NCBI GenBank assembly: GCA_964355045.1
Contig: CAYHCM010000004.1
Coordinates: 1 to 64,000 of the forward strand
Length of the DNA: 64,000 nucleotides
Direction of reading: 5' to 3'
DNA from: JABWCE01 sp964355045
GTDB taxonomy: Bacteria; Bacteroidota; Bacteroidia; NS11-12g; UBA9320
The notes under the pieces are model-generated. The model did no database searches. It was given only the letters and a program-made list of their open reading frames with translations, and was not told the origin of the DNA. The translations under genes and the position numbers were made by a program. Every line of letters begins with the position of its first letter. The first letter of the stretch is position 1. Shown here piece by piece: positions 43,397 through 53,083 of the stretch.

Positions 43397-44905
43397 TTAA
43401 ACCTTAATTCTCCGGCTTCGTTTAATAAAAAAATAGGATAAAATACCAAGCCCGATAATGGCAATGGCAAAACGGCTTGTTTCCCATTTGGCTATGAGTA
43501 AATCAATTGAAATAGCACCTGCCAACACAATGTACAAAATTGGCAAAACCGGATAGAACAAGGTTTTATAAGGCCGTTCGGCATCCGGGCGTTTGCGTCG
43601 TAAAACAATAATTCCTCCAATAGTTACCACATAAAAAAGCAAAGAGGCAAATGTTACATAATCTAATAAAGCATTATACGAACCGCTCAGGCAAAGCAAA
43701 CTTGCCCAAACTCCCTGCATAATAATGGCATTCCCGGGAACGCTTCTTTTATTTAAAGTTCCTGCATCTTTAAAAAACAATTTATCTTTGGCCATGGCAT
43801 AATACAATCTCGCTCCGGCCATTATCAGGCCATTGTTGCATCCAAAGGTAGAAACCATAATCATTACTGCCATCATAATAACGGCAGCACTGCCAAATAT
43901 AACCTCGGCTGCTGCTGCGCCAATTCTTCCCTCTTCAGCCCACATGGCGCCTCGTGCAAGGGCTGTTACACCATCCGGATTTCCATCTACAGGCAGCAAC
44001 ATAAAATAAGCAACATTGGCCATAAAATATAGCAATACCACAATACCGGTGCCTATCATCAGGCTGTACGGAATATTTCGTTGCGGGTTTTTTACTTCAC
44101 CTGCGGTATAGGTAATATTGTTCCAGGCATCACAACTGAATAAGGAACCAACCATGGCTATCCCAATCACAATAACCAACTGCCCGCCTTGTAACGTTTC
44201 TTTACTAATTCCTCCGATTTTAGAAAATGTTGTGGTTCGGGCATCCCAAAATTGCGACCAGTTATAAGCAAAAGCATCGCTGTTAATTCCAACATATATA
44301 CCGGCGATAATTAAAAAAAGTAAGGATCCTATTTTGGCCACTGTAAAAATGCCCTGAACAATTTTGGCATTTTTTACACCCATCAAATTATTAACCGATA
44401 AAAGACCAATCAATAAAACCCCCACAAACTGTTGCGATGTGATTCCGACGTAATTAAACCAAACTGCCGATGGATTGCTGCTTGTAAAATCCCTGATTTG
44501 AAAACTTAAATCCCATAAAATATTTGTATTGCTAATCCATGGAAAAATAACCCCCGAAAACTTGGCAAACGCAATAGCCACCGCAGCTATAACTCCCGTT
44601 TGAACCACAAAAAAAGTAATTAGCCCAAATACAAAACCGGTTCCTTTTCCGTATGCCTCGGTCAAATACACATATTGCCCACCGGCTTTAGGAAACATAC
44701 CGGCCAATTCGCCATACCCCAAAGCTGCCATCAAAGTAAGCACCCCGGTCAAAAGCCAAACAACCAATATCCAGCCGGGGGAGCCCAATTGTTGCGACAT
44801 GGAGGCCGTTACAATAAAAATACCCGACCCTATCATTGAGCCGGCCACCAGCATACTGCTGTCGAACAATCCTAATTCTTTTTTAAATCCTGTAGTTTCT
44901 GCCAT
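43397..44905 (-). CDS. APC-family amino acid permease
   Basis: This is a 12- to 13-helix amino acid/polyamine transporter. The N-terminal LVAGSMIGSGIFIVTA is the APC substrate-site motif, and GYGELAGMFPKAGGQYVYLTEAYG and CDAWNNITYTAGEVKNPQRNIP follow. I chose ATG 44905 (502 residues); 44926 is also possible. It is a single gene. Substrate is not inferable from sequence. Confidence 0.92.
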   Translation of the reverse strand: MAETTGFKKELGLFDSSMLVAGSMIGSGIFIVTASMSQQLGSPGWILVVWLLTGVLTLMAALGYGELAGMFPKAGGQYVYLTEAYGKGTGFVFGLITFFVVQTGVIAAVAIAFAKFSGVIFPWISNTNILWDLSFQIRDFTSSNPSAVWFNYVGITSQQFVGVLLIGLLSVNNLMGVKNAKIVQGIFTVAKIGSLLFLIIAGIYVGINSDAFAYNWSQFWDARTTTFSKIGGISKETLQGGQLVIVIGIAMVGSLFSCDAWNNITYTAGEVKNPQRNIPYSLMIGTGIVVLLYFMANVAYFMLLPVDGNPDGVTALARGAMWAEEGRIGAAAAEVIFGSAAVIMMAVMIMVSTFGCNNGLIMAGARLYYAMAKDKLFFKDAGTLNKRSVPGNAIIMQGVWASLLCLSGSYNALLDYVTFASLLFYVVTIGGIIVLRRKRPDAERPYKTLFYPVLPILYIVLAGAISIDLLIAKWETSRFAIAIIGLGILSYFFIKRSRRIKV

Positions 44906-45114
44906 AATTTTAGATTGGTCAAACATAGTACATTTTGGAACAAAAAATTAATTAGAAATTTTATGATTCGGCATCAGGGTATATTTACCAATTGAGGGTA
45001 TCTTCCCTTTGGTAAAAAAACCTGCGTGACTTCGTGGTCGTGATAATATCTTTATAATTTTTATTGGCTGGTATCCACCAAAAGCTACTCAAAATATACA
45101 TTCCTGATACACCC

Positions 45115-45148
45115 AAAAAAAGGGGCGATTTCAAAATCGCCCCTTTTT
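45115..45148 (-). terminator. Strong bidirectional terminator
   Basis: A 14-bp stem, AAAAGGGGCGATTT with AAATCGCCCCTTTT, closes a two-base loop (as drawn) and is flanked by A and T tracts on both sides. It ends the Omp28-like gene on the minus strand (stop at 45169). The rest of 44906-45168 holds no gene. Confidence 0.92.
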
Positions 45149-45168
45149 CCTTTGATTTTAATAGTTAC

Positions 45169-46395
45169 TTATTTAATGGTAACGGGTATTTTTATACCTG
45201 TTAATATGTTTGTTTTGTTTTGTGAAACGAAAATTACCACTTCGCAATTTTCTATTACTACATTTCCCCCACCCGGAGGTATTATTGATCCATTATAATC
45301 TGCCGGAACAATATATATAAAGGTCTTCGTATATTTAGAGCCTTTTAATGTTTTTGCCGCTGGAATAATGTCTCCCCATTGGCTTGTCAACAAATACCTG
45401 AGAACATGATTTTGCTCATAATTGTTAGCATCCGGGGTACCACCACTTTGCTTTGAAAAAAGTTTATTCTGAAGCAAAGCAACATTTACATTGTTCTGAA
45501 CTAATTCGTCACCGGTATAATACAAATCCACTTTAACTGTTAGTTCTCTTGTTACACTATTAAAGGTTGCTCTGGAACCAATGTTTACAGGAGATGTCAA
45601 GGTAATAACTTTAGCCACTGCCTTTACCCACTGACCTCTATCCATAGTCATATTACTACGCGAAATATCCATTGCATTTACGCCTAAGCTTAAACAAGTC
45701 ATTCTGCTTATGGTTCCGGCAGGATATCCGGCAGGGTTTGCCTGATCATGAATGGCTTTGCCACCAGTAGAAGTAAAATTAGCCCAGCCTGCGGCAGGGG
45801 TAGCATAGCCACCTGAGTGGTTGCCAATAATAATGAACCTACCGGGGTTTGCATCTTCAATAGCCTTGGCTCTTAAGTGTCCATCGGGGCAATAACCGCA
45901 TCGAACGCCGGTAAAATCTTCTAAAATTGCATTTCTATTCATTGTTATAGTTGGAGCAGTATTTTCGTCAGCTAATTTTATAGTTGTTATTTTTACTTCA
46001 TCGCCATATGCTGTGCCTTGCGTATTTGTTGCATATGCCCTGTAGTAATAGGTGGTGTTTTCCTCCAAAATAGAAATACTGCCTGAAAAAATTCCAAGGC
46101 CTTTACCTATGGCAATTTTGTTATCTACAATAGTCGGTTTGGAGATTTTGCTAAAACAAAAACCTCTTTCAATTACATCTGATTTACCTGCTAAAGTAAC
46201 TTCACCATTGGCAGTAGTACTAAGAGCAAAAATTTCGACATCAGCAGAAGTTATTACAGTTGGAAGTCCTGTTACTGCAACAGGAACATTCTCTTTGTTT
46301 TCATCTTTACAGGCATCAAATAGAATACCTACAGTTGCAAGAACTACAATCAGCAGGCCGAGGGAATGGATTTTTTTGATTAGATTATTTTTCAT
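45169..46395 (-). CDS. Omp28-related lipoprotein with thioredoxin-like CxxC
   Basis: A lipoprotein signal (LATVGILFDAC) precedes a fibronectin-III-like N-terminal region with TTYYYRAYATNTQGTAYG, then an Omp28-type thioredoxin-like domain with FTGVRCGYCPDGH, which contains a CxxC. Omp28-type proteins are outer-membrane-associated in Bacteroidetes; a redox role is plausible from the CxxC. Length is 408 residues. A TACATTTG promoter box (46415-46422) lies upstream and a strong terminator downstream, so it is monocistronic. Confidence 0.85.
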   Translation of the reverse strand: MKNNLIKKIHSLGLLIVVLATVGILFDACKDENKENVPVAVTGLPTVITSADVEIFALSTTANGEVTLAGKSDVIERGFCFSKISKPTIVDNKIAIGKGLGIFSGSISILEENTTYYYRAYATNTQGTAYGDEVKITTIKLADENTAPTITMNRNAILEDFTGVRCGYCPDGHLRAKAIEDANPGRFIIIGNHSGGYATPAAGWANFTSTGGKAIHDQANPAGYPAGTISRMTCLSLGVNAMDISRSNMTMDRGQWVKAVAKVITLTSPVNIGSRATFNSVTRELTVKVDLYYTGDELVQNNVNVALLQNKLFSKQSGGTPDANNYEQNHVLRYLLTSQWGDIIPAAKTLKGSKYTKTFIYIVPADYNGSIIPPGGGNVVIENCEVVIFVSQNKTNILTGIKIPVTIK

Positions 46396-46414
46396 GGTTT
46401 ATTTTATTTGAAGG

Positions 46415-46422
46415 CAAATGTA
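46415..46422 (-). promoter_or_regulatory. -7 promoter box TACATTTG
   Basis: Exact minus-strand TAnnTTTG match 19 bases upstream of the Omp28-like ATG. The next 308 bases (46423-46730) hold no gene that I can see. Confidence 0.55.
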
Positions 46423-46730
46423 ATCAGGCTTATCAAATTAGCAATGAAAGTTTTGTCATATTTGAGTTAGAGGTTTCTATTGACTCATTTCAATGATGGA
46501 AACTCATGAAAAGTGCAGAAGCCGCATTGGTTATCTGCCGATTAATAATTTCCCTTGCTCCCTCATATTAATTCCAACCCACCGGAATATTTTCTTCAGG
46601 TAAATGTTTTAAACTAACGGATATTTTTATTATCGGTTGGTACGCCAAAAGATTAGCGAAATATTCCGCATTAATCGGTAAATCAGAATTTAATTAGGAT
46701 TGAATATCGGTAGAAAAAAATTTCTTCACC

Positions 46731-47222
46731 TCACCCATTAATCAGAAATTTTGTAAAATCGGTATTTGGTGGATTTTCCAAACCCAACATACGCCCCATA
46801 GTTATGAGCTGGCCCCGGTGATACGTGCTGTGATTAACCACATGTTGAATAAAAACATAACACGGCGTAGTTCCTTTTAGCCAAGGTTTATCAATACTGT
46901 AGAGTGCCTCCAAATCCGATTTATTCATCGAACATACAAAGGTTTCCAAATCCTGCGATTGTTTTTGAAAGCCGTAAAAAAAAGCAATCTCATTTTCCTC
47001 AAAGTCCTTTCTGAATTTTTCCAATTCCTTTTTTTCCAAAAACGAAAGCCAAAATCGTTCGGCATCCCAAATATGAAGCATAGTAGATTTTAATGTTGAA
47101 AAACTGGATGGTATTTTTTGGGTTAATAATTCAGGTTCGGCATGTTGCAGCCATTCTGCAATCTGAATATTAGCCCGGGTATTGTATTTAGTAAGATCTT
47201 GAAATATTTTTACAAAATTCAT
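46731..47222 (-). CDS. DinB-family protein
   Basis: DinB-fold proteins are four-helix bundles with a three-His metal site, often thiol transferases. His residues are in MLHIWDAERFW and in FIQHVVNHSTYHRGQL, which matches the family motif. Length is 163 residues. It lies 16 bases after the CAP-domain gene on the same strand. Confidence 0.9.
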   Translation of the reverse strand: MNFVKIFQDLTKYNTRANIQIAEWLQHAEPELLTQKIPSSFSTLKSTMLHIWDAERFWLSFLEKKELEKFRKDFEENEIAFFYGFQKQSQDLETFVCSMNKSDLEALYSIDKPWLKGTTPCYVFIQHVVNHSTYHRGQLITMGRMLGLENPPNTDFTKFLING

Positions 47223-47238
47223 TTTATGAAATACATTG

Positions 47239-48159
47239 TCAAACTTTAATTATGGTAACCGTATAAGTATAACTGGTTTTGGGAGAATTTTTAATTCCGC
47301 TTATGGTAACCGTATAGGCAATTTCAGTGGTACTGATTGTATTTATACCCTGTGGTTCCCAAATAATGGTATTATCGCCATATCCATTATCGGTAGATGA
47401 AACAACGGTTAATGTGATATTGCCGCCCGGCCCATTCATCGTAACGGTTGCATTTGAAAAATCGGCACCCGGAATTCCGAATGACCATCTTAAAAAAACA
47501 AGAGTATTCGGCATATATCCTGCTGGAGGATATGCAATAAATGCCGGAATTAATGTGTTTCCACCCTTTGTACCTATGGTTCCAAGCGACATACTCGCAT
47601 CAGTAGTACCATAGCTGAATTGTGTTTTTGCTGAATGAAGAATCCATCTTCTGTGGCCTACCGCTTTATTGGATGTTCCGTTATCTGACATAAAAGAGGT
47701 AATAGCGTTTACCGAATGACTGCCTAAACTCAAATTGCTTGTTTTTGCTCCATCATAACCACTTTGAGTCCAGCAAGTCCATGTATTTGGCGGAGTGTGG
47801 CTTAATTGCGAATTTGCTTTCATCATTAATGCGGCTTGCTGATACATGGGGAATTTGGCGGCATCCAAAGTAGTATTGTCATTTAAACCAACCAGTTTTC
47901 TGAAATAGTTAATTCGTTTTATAACCATATCATGCGTTAATTGAGGAGCTGTTCCCGCATCGCAGCCGGAAGTATTGCCCGTCCAACCCGGATTTAAAAC
48001 TGCCGACCCAAGATAATTATTTTTATAGTCGGCCACAACCGTTTCTCTGTCGCTCAAAATAAGTGGGTCATCATCTCCTTTTTTACAACTGTTGATTATT
48101 AAGCTGTTTGTTAGAAACAAGACGATTAGAATAAGTTGACCCGGTACTTTATTGTTCAT
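47239..48159 (-). CDS. CAP/SCP-domain lipoprotein
   Basis: A lipoprotein signal (LFLTNSLIINSC) leads to a CAP (YkwD-like) domain: RINYFRKLVGLNDNTTLD, QQAALMMKANSQLSHTP, and VGHRRWILHSAKTQFSYG. A C-terminal beta-sandwich follows (about 215-306). The CAP domain has unclear biochemical function in bacteria. Length is 306 residues. It is divergent from the transglutaminase-like gene. Confidence 0.85.
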   Translation of the reverse strand: MNNKVPGQLILIVLFLTNSLIINSCKKGDDDPLILSDRETVVADYKNNYLGSAVLNPGWTGNTSGCDAGTAPQLTHDMVIKRINYFRKLVGLNDNTTLDAAKFPMYQQAALMMKANSQLSHTPPNTWTCWTQSGYDGAKTSNLSLGSHSVNAITSFMSDNGTSNKAVGHRRWILHSAKTQFSYGTTDASMSLGTIGTKGGNTLIPAFIAYPPAGYMPNTLVFLRWSFGIPGADFSNATVTMNGPGGNITLTVVSSTDNGYGDNTIIWEPQGINTISTTEIAYTVTISGIKNSPKTSYTYTVTIIKV

Positions 48160-48251
48160 TATAAAAATTGTTTTTTATTATAAAGCAAAGATGAATTAAA
48201 TCCATTTGAAAATGGAATATTTTTTATAAAAAAAGTTTTTACGCATTAGTT

Positions 48252-48259
48252 TACCTTTG
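48252..48259 (+). promoter_or_regulatory. -7 box TACCTTTG five bases before an ATG
   Basis: This exact TAnnTTTG match is followed after five bases by ATG 48265, the same leaderless geometry as at 13603 and at the tRNA leader. Confidence 0.6.
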
Positions 48260-48264
48260 CAACC

Positions 48265-49011
48265 ATGAGCCGCTTCAAAATTGTATTTATTTCAGTATTA
48301 GTATTGATACTCTTGGGCGGAAGTTTTTATATTACAAAAAATCGAACCCAATTCTTGCCATCCTCAGGCACTTTGATACGGGACAATGAATTACCCATAC
48401 CGCCTCGCATAAGCTTCAATGTTTCAAAGCAACGTCAAACTTTTATTAAGGATTTTTTTAAAGGCTGCAACCTGAGCGGCGATAAAAAACAACTTATTGA
48501 CGCCTGTAATTTTAGCAGTCCTGAGGTACGTGATTTTGCGATACGGGTAGCCGGAAATTCACCCGGAACTTATAATCTTGGGCAAGTATGCGATATGTTT
48601 GACCAATGTTTTACCAATTGGAAATATGTGAACGACCCCAAAGGCGAAAACTATGTGGCAAAAGCCAGCGAAACAATTATCAATAATTTTACGGGCGATT
48701 GCGATGATTTTGCTGTAATTATTTGTTCATCCTTAATGGCTATAGGAGGGGAGGCCCGCATTAGTTATGCTTATAAAGGAAAAAAGGGACATGCTTTTTC
48801 GGAAGTAAATTTGGGAAATACCCCTCAGGAAATAATTACCACCTACCTGAGCAAACGCTATAAACTAAAAATGGTAAATGGGAAACGGGATAAAAGCGGC
48901 AATTGGTGGCTCAATTTGGATTGGTTTGCCGGTTATCCCGGTGGGTTGTATTTTAAATACGCGCATGGGCAGCGATTTTATGTATTACAAAATTATTGCG
49001 AAGCGATTTGA
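48265..49011 (+). CDS. Transglutaminase-like cysteine peptidase
   Basis: An N-terminal membrane anchor (residues 4-22) leads to a transglutaminase-like domain: Cys146 in GDCDDFAVIICSSL, His176 in GHAFSEVNLG, and an acidic residue in WWLNLDWFAGYPGG complete the triad. Length is 248 residues. It may act on envelope peptides. The region after it (49012-49197) contains short direct repeats such as AACATAGAACTATAAGAACT, no gene. Confidence 0.85.
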   Translation: MSRFKIVFISVLVLILLGGSFYITKNRTQFLPSSGTLIRDNELPIPPRISFNVSKQRQTFIKDFFKGCNLSGDKKQLIDACNFSSPEVRDFAIRVAGNSPGTYNLGQVCDMFDQCFTNWKYVNDPKGENYVAKASETIINNFTGDCDDFAVIICSSLMAIGGEARISYAYKGKKGHAFSEVNLGNTPQEIITTYLSKRYKLKMVNGKRDKSGNWWLNLDWFAGYPGGLYFKYAHGQRFYVLQNYCEAI

Positions 49012-49197
49012 GGGAAGGAGCAATAGGCAATGAGCAATAGGCAATAGGAAATAGGGAAATGATAAACAGTAATCGGTAATTGGTAAATAAAATGTTCAAT
49101 AAGCAATTTTCAATGTTCATTTACTTAGCGGAAAACTTATAACATAGAACTATAAGAACTTAGAACATAGAACTATAAGAACTTAGAACTTAAAAAA

Positions 49198-49590
49198 ATG
49201 CACACCCCAAAAGAGCGATATAGAAGCAACCTCAATTTTACGGTAGTAACGTTTTTTGTTTTGGTAAGTTTGGCTACAGGATTTTATTTGGGAATGGTGG
49301 CTGCCAAAGGCCCATTAATAGAAACTTCAAGGAATAAAGATAATTCGGCCATTTATCAAAATTTATGGCAATACCGTATTGATTTTTTCAATCTTCTTTT
49401 GATATCAGTCGGATATGTTTTTGCGGTATTAATTCTTTTGGTTGCCATTGGAAGAAATAAAATTAATAAAGAAAAGCGCGAAGAAATAACTGATCTTGAA
49501 CGCCTCGGCGACCTTTTTAAAAAAGGAGTTCTCACCCGGGAAGAGTTTGATAAAAAGAAAACTGAATTAATGGATGATGAGGATCAGTAA
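49198..49590 (+). CDS. Two-helix membrane protein with SHOCT domain
   Basis: Two membrane helices (about 14-33 and 62-84) are followed by a C-terminal SHOCT motif (LERLGDLFKKGVLTREEFDKKKTELM), a short oligomerisation module. Length is 130 residues. It converges with the cyclase gene, overlapping by seven bases. Confidence 0.8.
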   Translation: MHTPKERYRSNLNFTVVTFFVLVSLATGFYLGMVAAKGPLIETSRNKDNSAIYQNLWQYRIDFFNLLLISVGYVFAVLILLVAIGRNKINKEKREEITDLERLGDLFKKGVLTREEFDKKKTELMDDEDQ

Positions 49591-50815
49591 CTATTTGCCC
49601 CTTCCACAAAATACATTAGCACCTCACCCTTGTTCTTCATCTCAATTTTTCCACGAGAAGTACAGTTGAATTTATCTTTTACCAACTCATACGTGGTTCC
49701 GCTAATATTAATTTTTCCTGGTTCGCTGTTGTTTTCTAATCGTGAGGCGATGTTTACCGTATCGCCCCAAATATCATAAGCGAATTTTTTGATACCCACA
49801 ATGCCTGCAACCACCGGGCCGGTATGAATTCCAATTCTAATTTCAAATAATTCTTTTTTATGGTTGATTTTTTTTGCGAATGATTGTACATAAAATTTTG
49901 AATTTCGATTGAAGCGTTTACCACATCTGTTGCATTCGTTTTATTGGGAACAGGCAATCCTCCTGCAGCCATATAACTGTCGCCAATTGTTTTAATTTTT
50001 TCGATGTTATATTTATCTATTATGTTATCAAAAGCCTTAAAACACTTGTCAATTTCGGCTACCAATTCAGATGGTGAAAGTTTTTCGGAAATTTGTGTAA
50101 AGTTTTTAAAGTCTGTAAACATTACAGTTACCGTATCAAACTGCTTTGCTTCGGCACTTCCGTTAGCTTTAAGTTCCTCAACAATTTCTTTGGGAAGAAT
50201 ATTGAGCAACAAAGATTCTGATCTTGCCTGAAAAAAATTTTTCTTTCCTACAAAATAATACACCATCAGATATATTAAAGAACCAACCCCGATAATATTA
50301 ATAACAAAGAACAAACTAATTTCTCCAACTGATAAATTGTTTTGAACCCTGAGCCATGGCTGCAAAATACAGCCAATAATAACCAGTAAAATATATGCCA
50401 GCAGCCAACGCGGTGCGTTTGATTGTTTATCGAAAAGCATGGCGCCAAGTGGTGAAATAAGTCCCCATAATATTACTGCGCTTCCACTCACAAAACCACC
50501 CAAAGCCAGCATTAGCGCAAAGGGCAGTAGCAAGATGAGAAGCAGTTGGCTGAATCGAAAAATTTGAAATTTATGTGTTATTCCAAAATACATGATGCTG
50601 ATTATTGAAATTACTGAATAGGATAATGGGATTAAACCGACCAGGTTTTCACCGAAAATTATATACATGATACCCCATGCTGCTCCGGCAAAACTGAAAG
50701 GAATGGCACAGATAACCGGAAGTGATTTCTGTAATCGTAATTCCTCGCTGTCACCTTGCCTGGCACCTATCATTGATACCCGGATAAATACTTTTTCGAG
50801 ATAGTTATTCATCAT
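49584..50815 (-). pseudogene. Class III adenylate/guanylate cyclase, frameshifted
   Basis: The first frame (50815 to 49754) has six hydrophobic helices then a CHD domain start: VTVMFTDFKNFTQISEKLSP and KIKTIGDSYMAAGGLP. It then goes off-family at about 49868. The rest of the domain (HTGPVVAGIVG, KKFAYDIWGDTVNIASRLE) is in another frame, ending at 49584. A single extra A in the A8 tract (49868-49875), or a -1 slip there, joins the frames. This could be a sequencing error, a real mutation, or programmed slippage. As joined the protein is about 410 residues and would make cyclic nucleotides at the membrane. Confidence 0.82.
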
Positions 50816-51075
50816 TTTTTTTATTACATCAAATTTCCTTTTTTTACATTTATTGCATTCAACTACTGCTTAAAAGTTTGGTCAATTTTGATATCAAAAA
50901 TCATATCTAATACCAACCCTTCTTTTAACAAACTTTAGCAAATGTAAAAATTACACAGATTGATGCCCCAAAAGTTTGCCATTTAGACAATAATAATAGC
51001 ATAATTTTAAATCTATTAATTGACTGACGGTCATCAGCTTTTTGAAAAACATAAGTTTAATTATTCTAAGTTTAG

Positions 51076-52338
51076 TCAATTCAAATTTATTTTTTTAGCG
51101 TAAATCATTTGCTTTGCAGTAATAGCACGAACCAGATAAATCCCATTCGTATATTGAGAAACATCAAGCGTAATAAGTTTTGCATTATCAATCAATCCTG
51201 AATAAACAATTTCTCCAAGCGGACTGTAAATTTCTATTTTTATTTTCCCTGAAATATTATCAGGCAATTCAATAGAAATATTATCACCTGAAGGATTAGG
51301 ATATATTTTTATAAAATTATCAGGTATTATTTTCTCAATTCCCGTTGAGTTACATCCGGTGCCAATAAACCAAGGAGTTGCAGTTGAATCATTCGAGAAA
51401 AAATCAAGCAACCAGCCACCAACTTTCTTAGCTCCTGCGGCGGATGGATGAGTTCCGTCATTTTGAAAATCGGCAGGGCAGTTTAGCGCAATTTTGGGAT
51501 TGGTGGTTTGTGCTGTACTTCCATCCGACCACATATAAATTCCCCAGGCAAGCCATGGCGAGTTTGCAAGAGGACCTGAATAGGAAAGCCGGGCATCACC
51601 TTTTATCTGGTCTTCAATTACTTTTTTTACAGCCCAGCCTGTGCGATACGAATAAGGTTCAGGATTCAAAGAAGTGGTAGCATATCGCGCCGAAATTCTG
51701 CTCGCCAGATAACATAATTTTATATTCGGGAAACGAACTTTTAATTCACGCATTATGCGTTTTATCTGCACCACCAAAGAATCATGATGCACATCAATAG
51801 GAGTGGAGCCGGCAACATTGGCTTCCTTAAACCAAATAACCTGAACTTGATTTCCATTTACTCCGGCAGCGGTAAGTCGCTGGCCAACGGTTCTCCAAAA
51901 ATTTGCATAATTGGAATGAGTTGGGGTTGAAATAACACTTGCCGTTTGGCCGCCTTGTGCTCCATCCACCAAGATGAGTTTCGGGTTTTTGGCGGCAAAA
52001 GCATTTGCCAACGGAATAAATTGCTGAGTTTCCTGAGTGCAATTGGACATGCCAATGCTAAGCCAAACAATTTTACCCTTGGCAACATCCGGTTTTCCAT
52101 TGGTATCAAGGCATTGAATTTGCGACGCCATTTGCAATCCGGCAGTTTTATGAGCGGAAGGGATAAAATTGGAACCATTGGGATATAATCCGCCCATGAG
52201 TCCTGTAACGGGAGAAATACCTGTTCCCAAATCGTTGATAGGAGTGAAGCCTGTGGACGGTGCGCTGCAATTAGGCTGAGAAAATAATTGCACTGCAAAG
52301 AATAAAAGGGAGCTTGCAAAAAGTAATTTGGTTTTCAT
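51076..52338 (-). CDS. Secreted SGNH-like hydrolase with T9SS sorting domain
   Basis: ATG 52338 gives a signal peptide (LLFASSLLFFAVQLFSQ). The mature domain has features of SGNH-type esterases: WLSIGMSNCTQE near the N-terminus and NDGTHPSAAG (Asp and His) near the C-terminal end. The last 80 residues (IKIYPNPSGDNISIELP onward) form a T9SS type A sorting domain, so the protein is exported through the outer membrane by T9SS. Length is 420 residues. The 260 bases 50816-51075 before it hold no gene. Confidence 0.82.
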   Translation of the reverse strand: MKTKLLFASSLLFFAVQLFSQPNCSAPSTGFTPINDLGTGISPVTGLMGGLYPNGSNFIPSAHKTAGLQMASQIQCLDTNGKPDVAKGKIVWLSIGMSNCTQETQQFIPLANAFAAKNPKLILVDGAQGGQTASVISTPTHSNYANFWRTVGQRLTAAGVNGNQVQVIWFKEANVAGSTPIDVHHDSLVVQIKRIMRELKVRFPNIKLCYLASRISARYATTSLNPEPYSYRTGWAVKKVIEDQIKGDARLSYSGPLANSPWLAWGIYMWSDGSTAQTTNPKIALNCPADFQNDGTHPSAAGAKKVGGWLLDFFSNDSTATPWFIGTGCNSTGIEKIIPDNFIKIYPNPSGDNISIELPDNISGKIKIEIYSPLGEIVYSGLIDNAKLITLDVSQYTNGIYLVRAITAKQMIYAKKINLN

Positions 52339-52528
52339 TTTATAATTGGGATTATTACCTTGGTACAATGTTATTAATAAAACGGTATTAATTTTTGAAA
52401 ACTGTAATTTTTTATAAATAGACAATTAGCAATGGGCAATTAGCAATGGGCAATTGGCAATAAGCAATCGGCTAATTTTGGGTTTTGGATTTTGGAATTT
52501 GGAATTTGTTTTTTGGAATTTGTTAAAA

Positions 52529-53017
52529 TCAGTTTTCCTTATTCGGCCAACTATACCATGCTAAATTTCCTTTTTGGGTGATAATATCTTTCCAGTCATT
52601 TATATTAAAATTAAGAAGAGCCATTCCACAAGTTGGTATATCTATAACCGGTGCATTGCCAATATAATTAAAAAGTTCAGTCATTCCTGGGTTATGGCCA
52701 ACGATAGCAAGGGAATTAATATTATTATTTGTAGCTACAATTTCATCTAACAAAGCTTCAAAGAAGGCAAGATATAGTTTATCAGAAACTTCAATTTTTT
52801 CTATTGCCAAATCCATTAGCTTCGCAATAGTGTTGGCTGTCTGTATAGCTCGTTTAGCCGGGCTTACTTTAATCAAGTCAGGCGTGAATCCTGTTTTTTC
52901 GAGCCGTTCGCTCATTATTATACATTCATCATATCCACGTTCGCCCAATTCTCTTTCTTTGTCAATATGGCTTTTCAATTCAGCTTTGGCATGGCGAATT
53001 AGTAAAAGATTCTTCAT
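52529..53017 (-). CDS. sixA: SixA-like histidine phosphatase
   Basis: This is a small histidine phosphatase (branch of phosphoglycerate-mutase fold). The catalytic RHA motif is at Arg8-His9 (LLIRHAKAELK), and the second His is in AIVGHNPGM. Length is 162 residues. It could remove phosphate from phosphohistidine proteins. It is followed by 190 bases of repeats (GCAATTAGCAATGGGC) and no gene. Confidence 0.88.
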   Translation of the reverse strand: MKNLLLIRHAKAELKSHIDKERELGERGYDECIIMSERLEKTGFTPDLIKVSPAKRAIQTANTIAKLMDLAIEKIEVSDKLYLAFFEALLDEIVATNNNINSLAIVGHNPGMTELFNYIGNAPVIDIPTCGMALLNFNINDWKDIITQKGNLAWYSWPNKEN

Positions 53018-53083
53018 GATAGCTTTGCACGTATTTGAAGAAACAAATTAAACGAATAGATTTCAGGAAATGTAAATATTATT

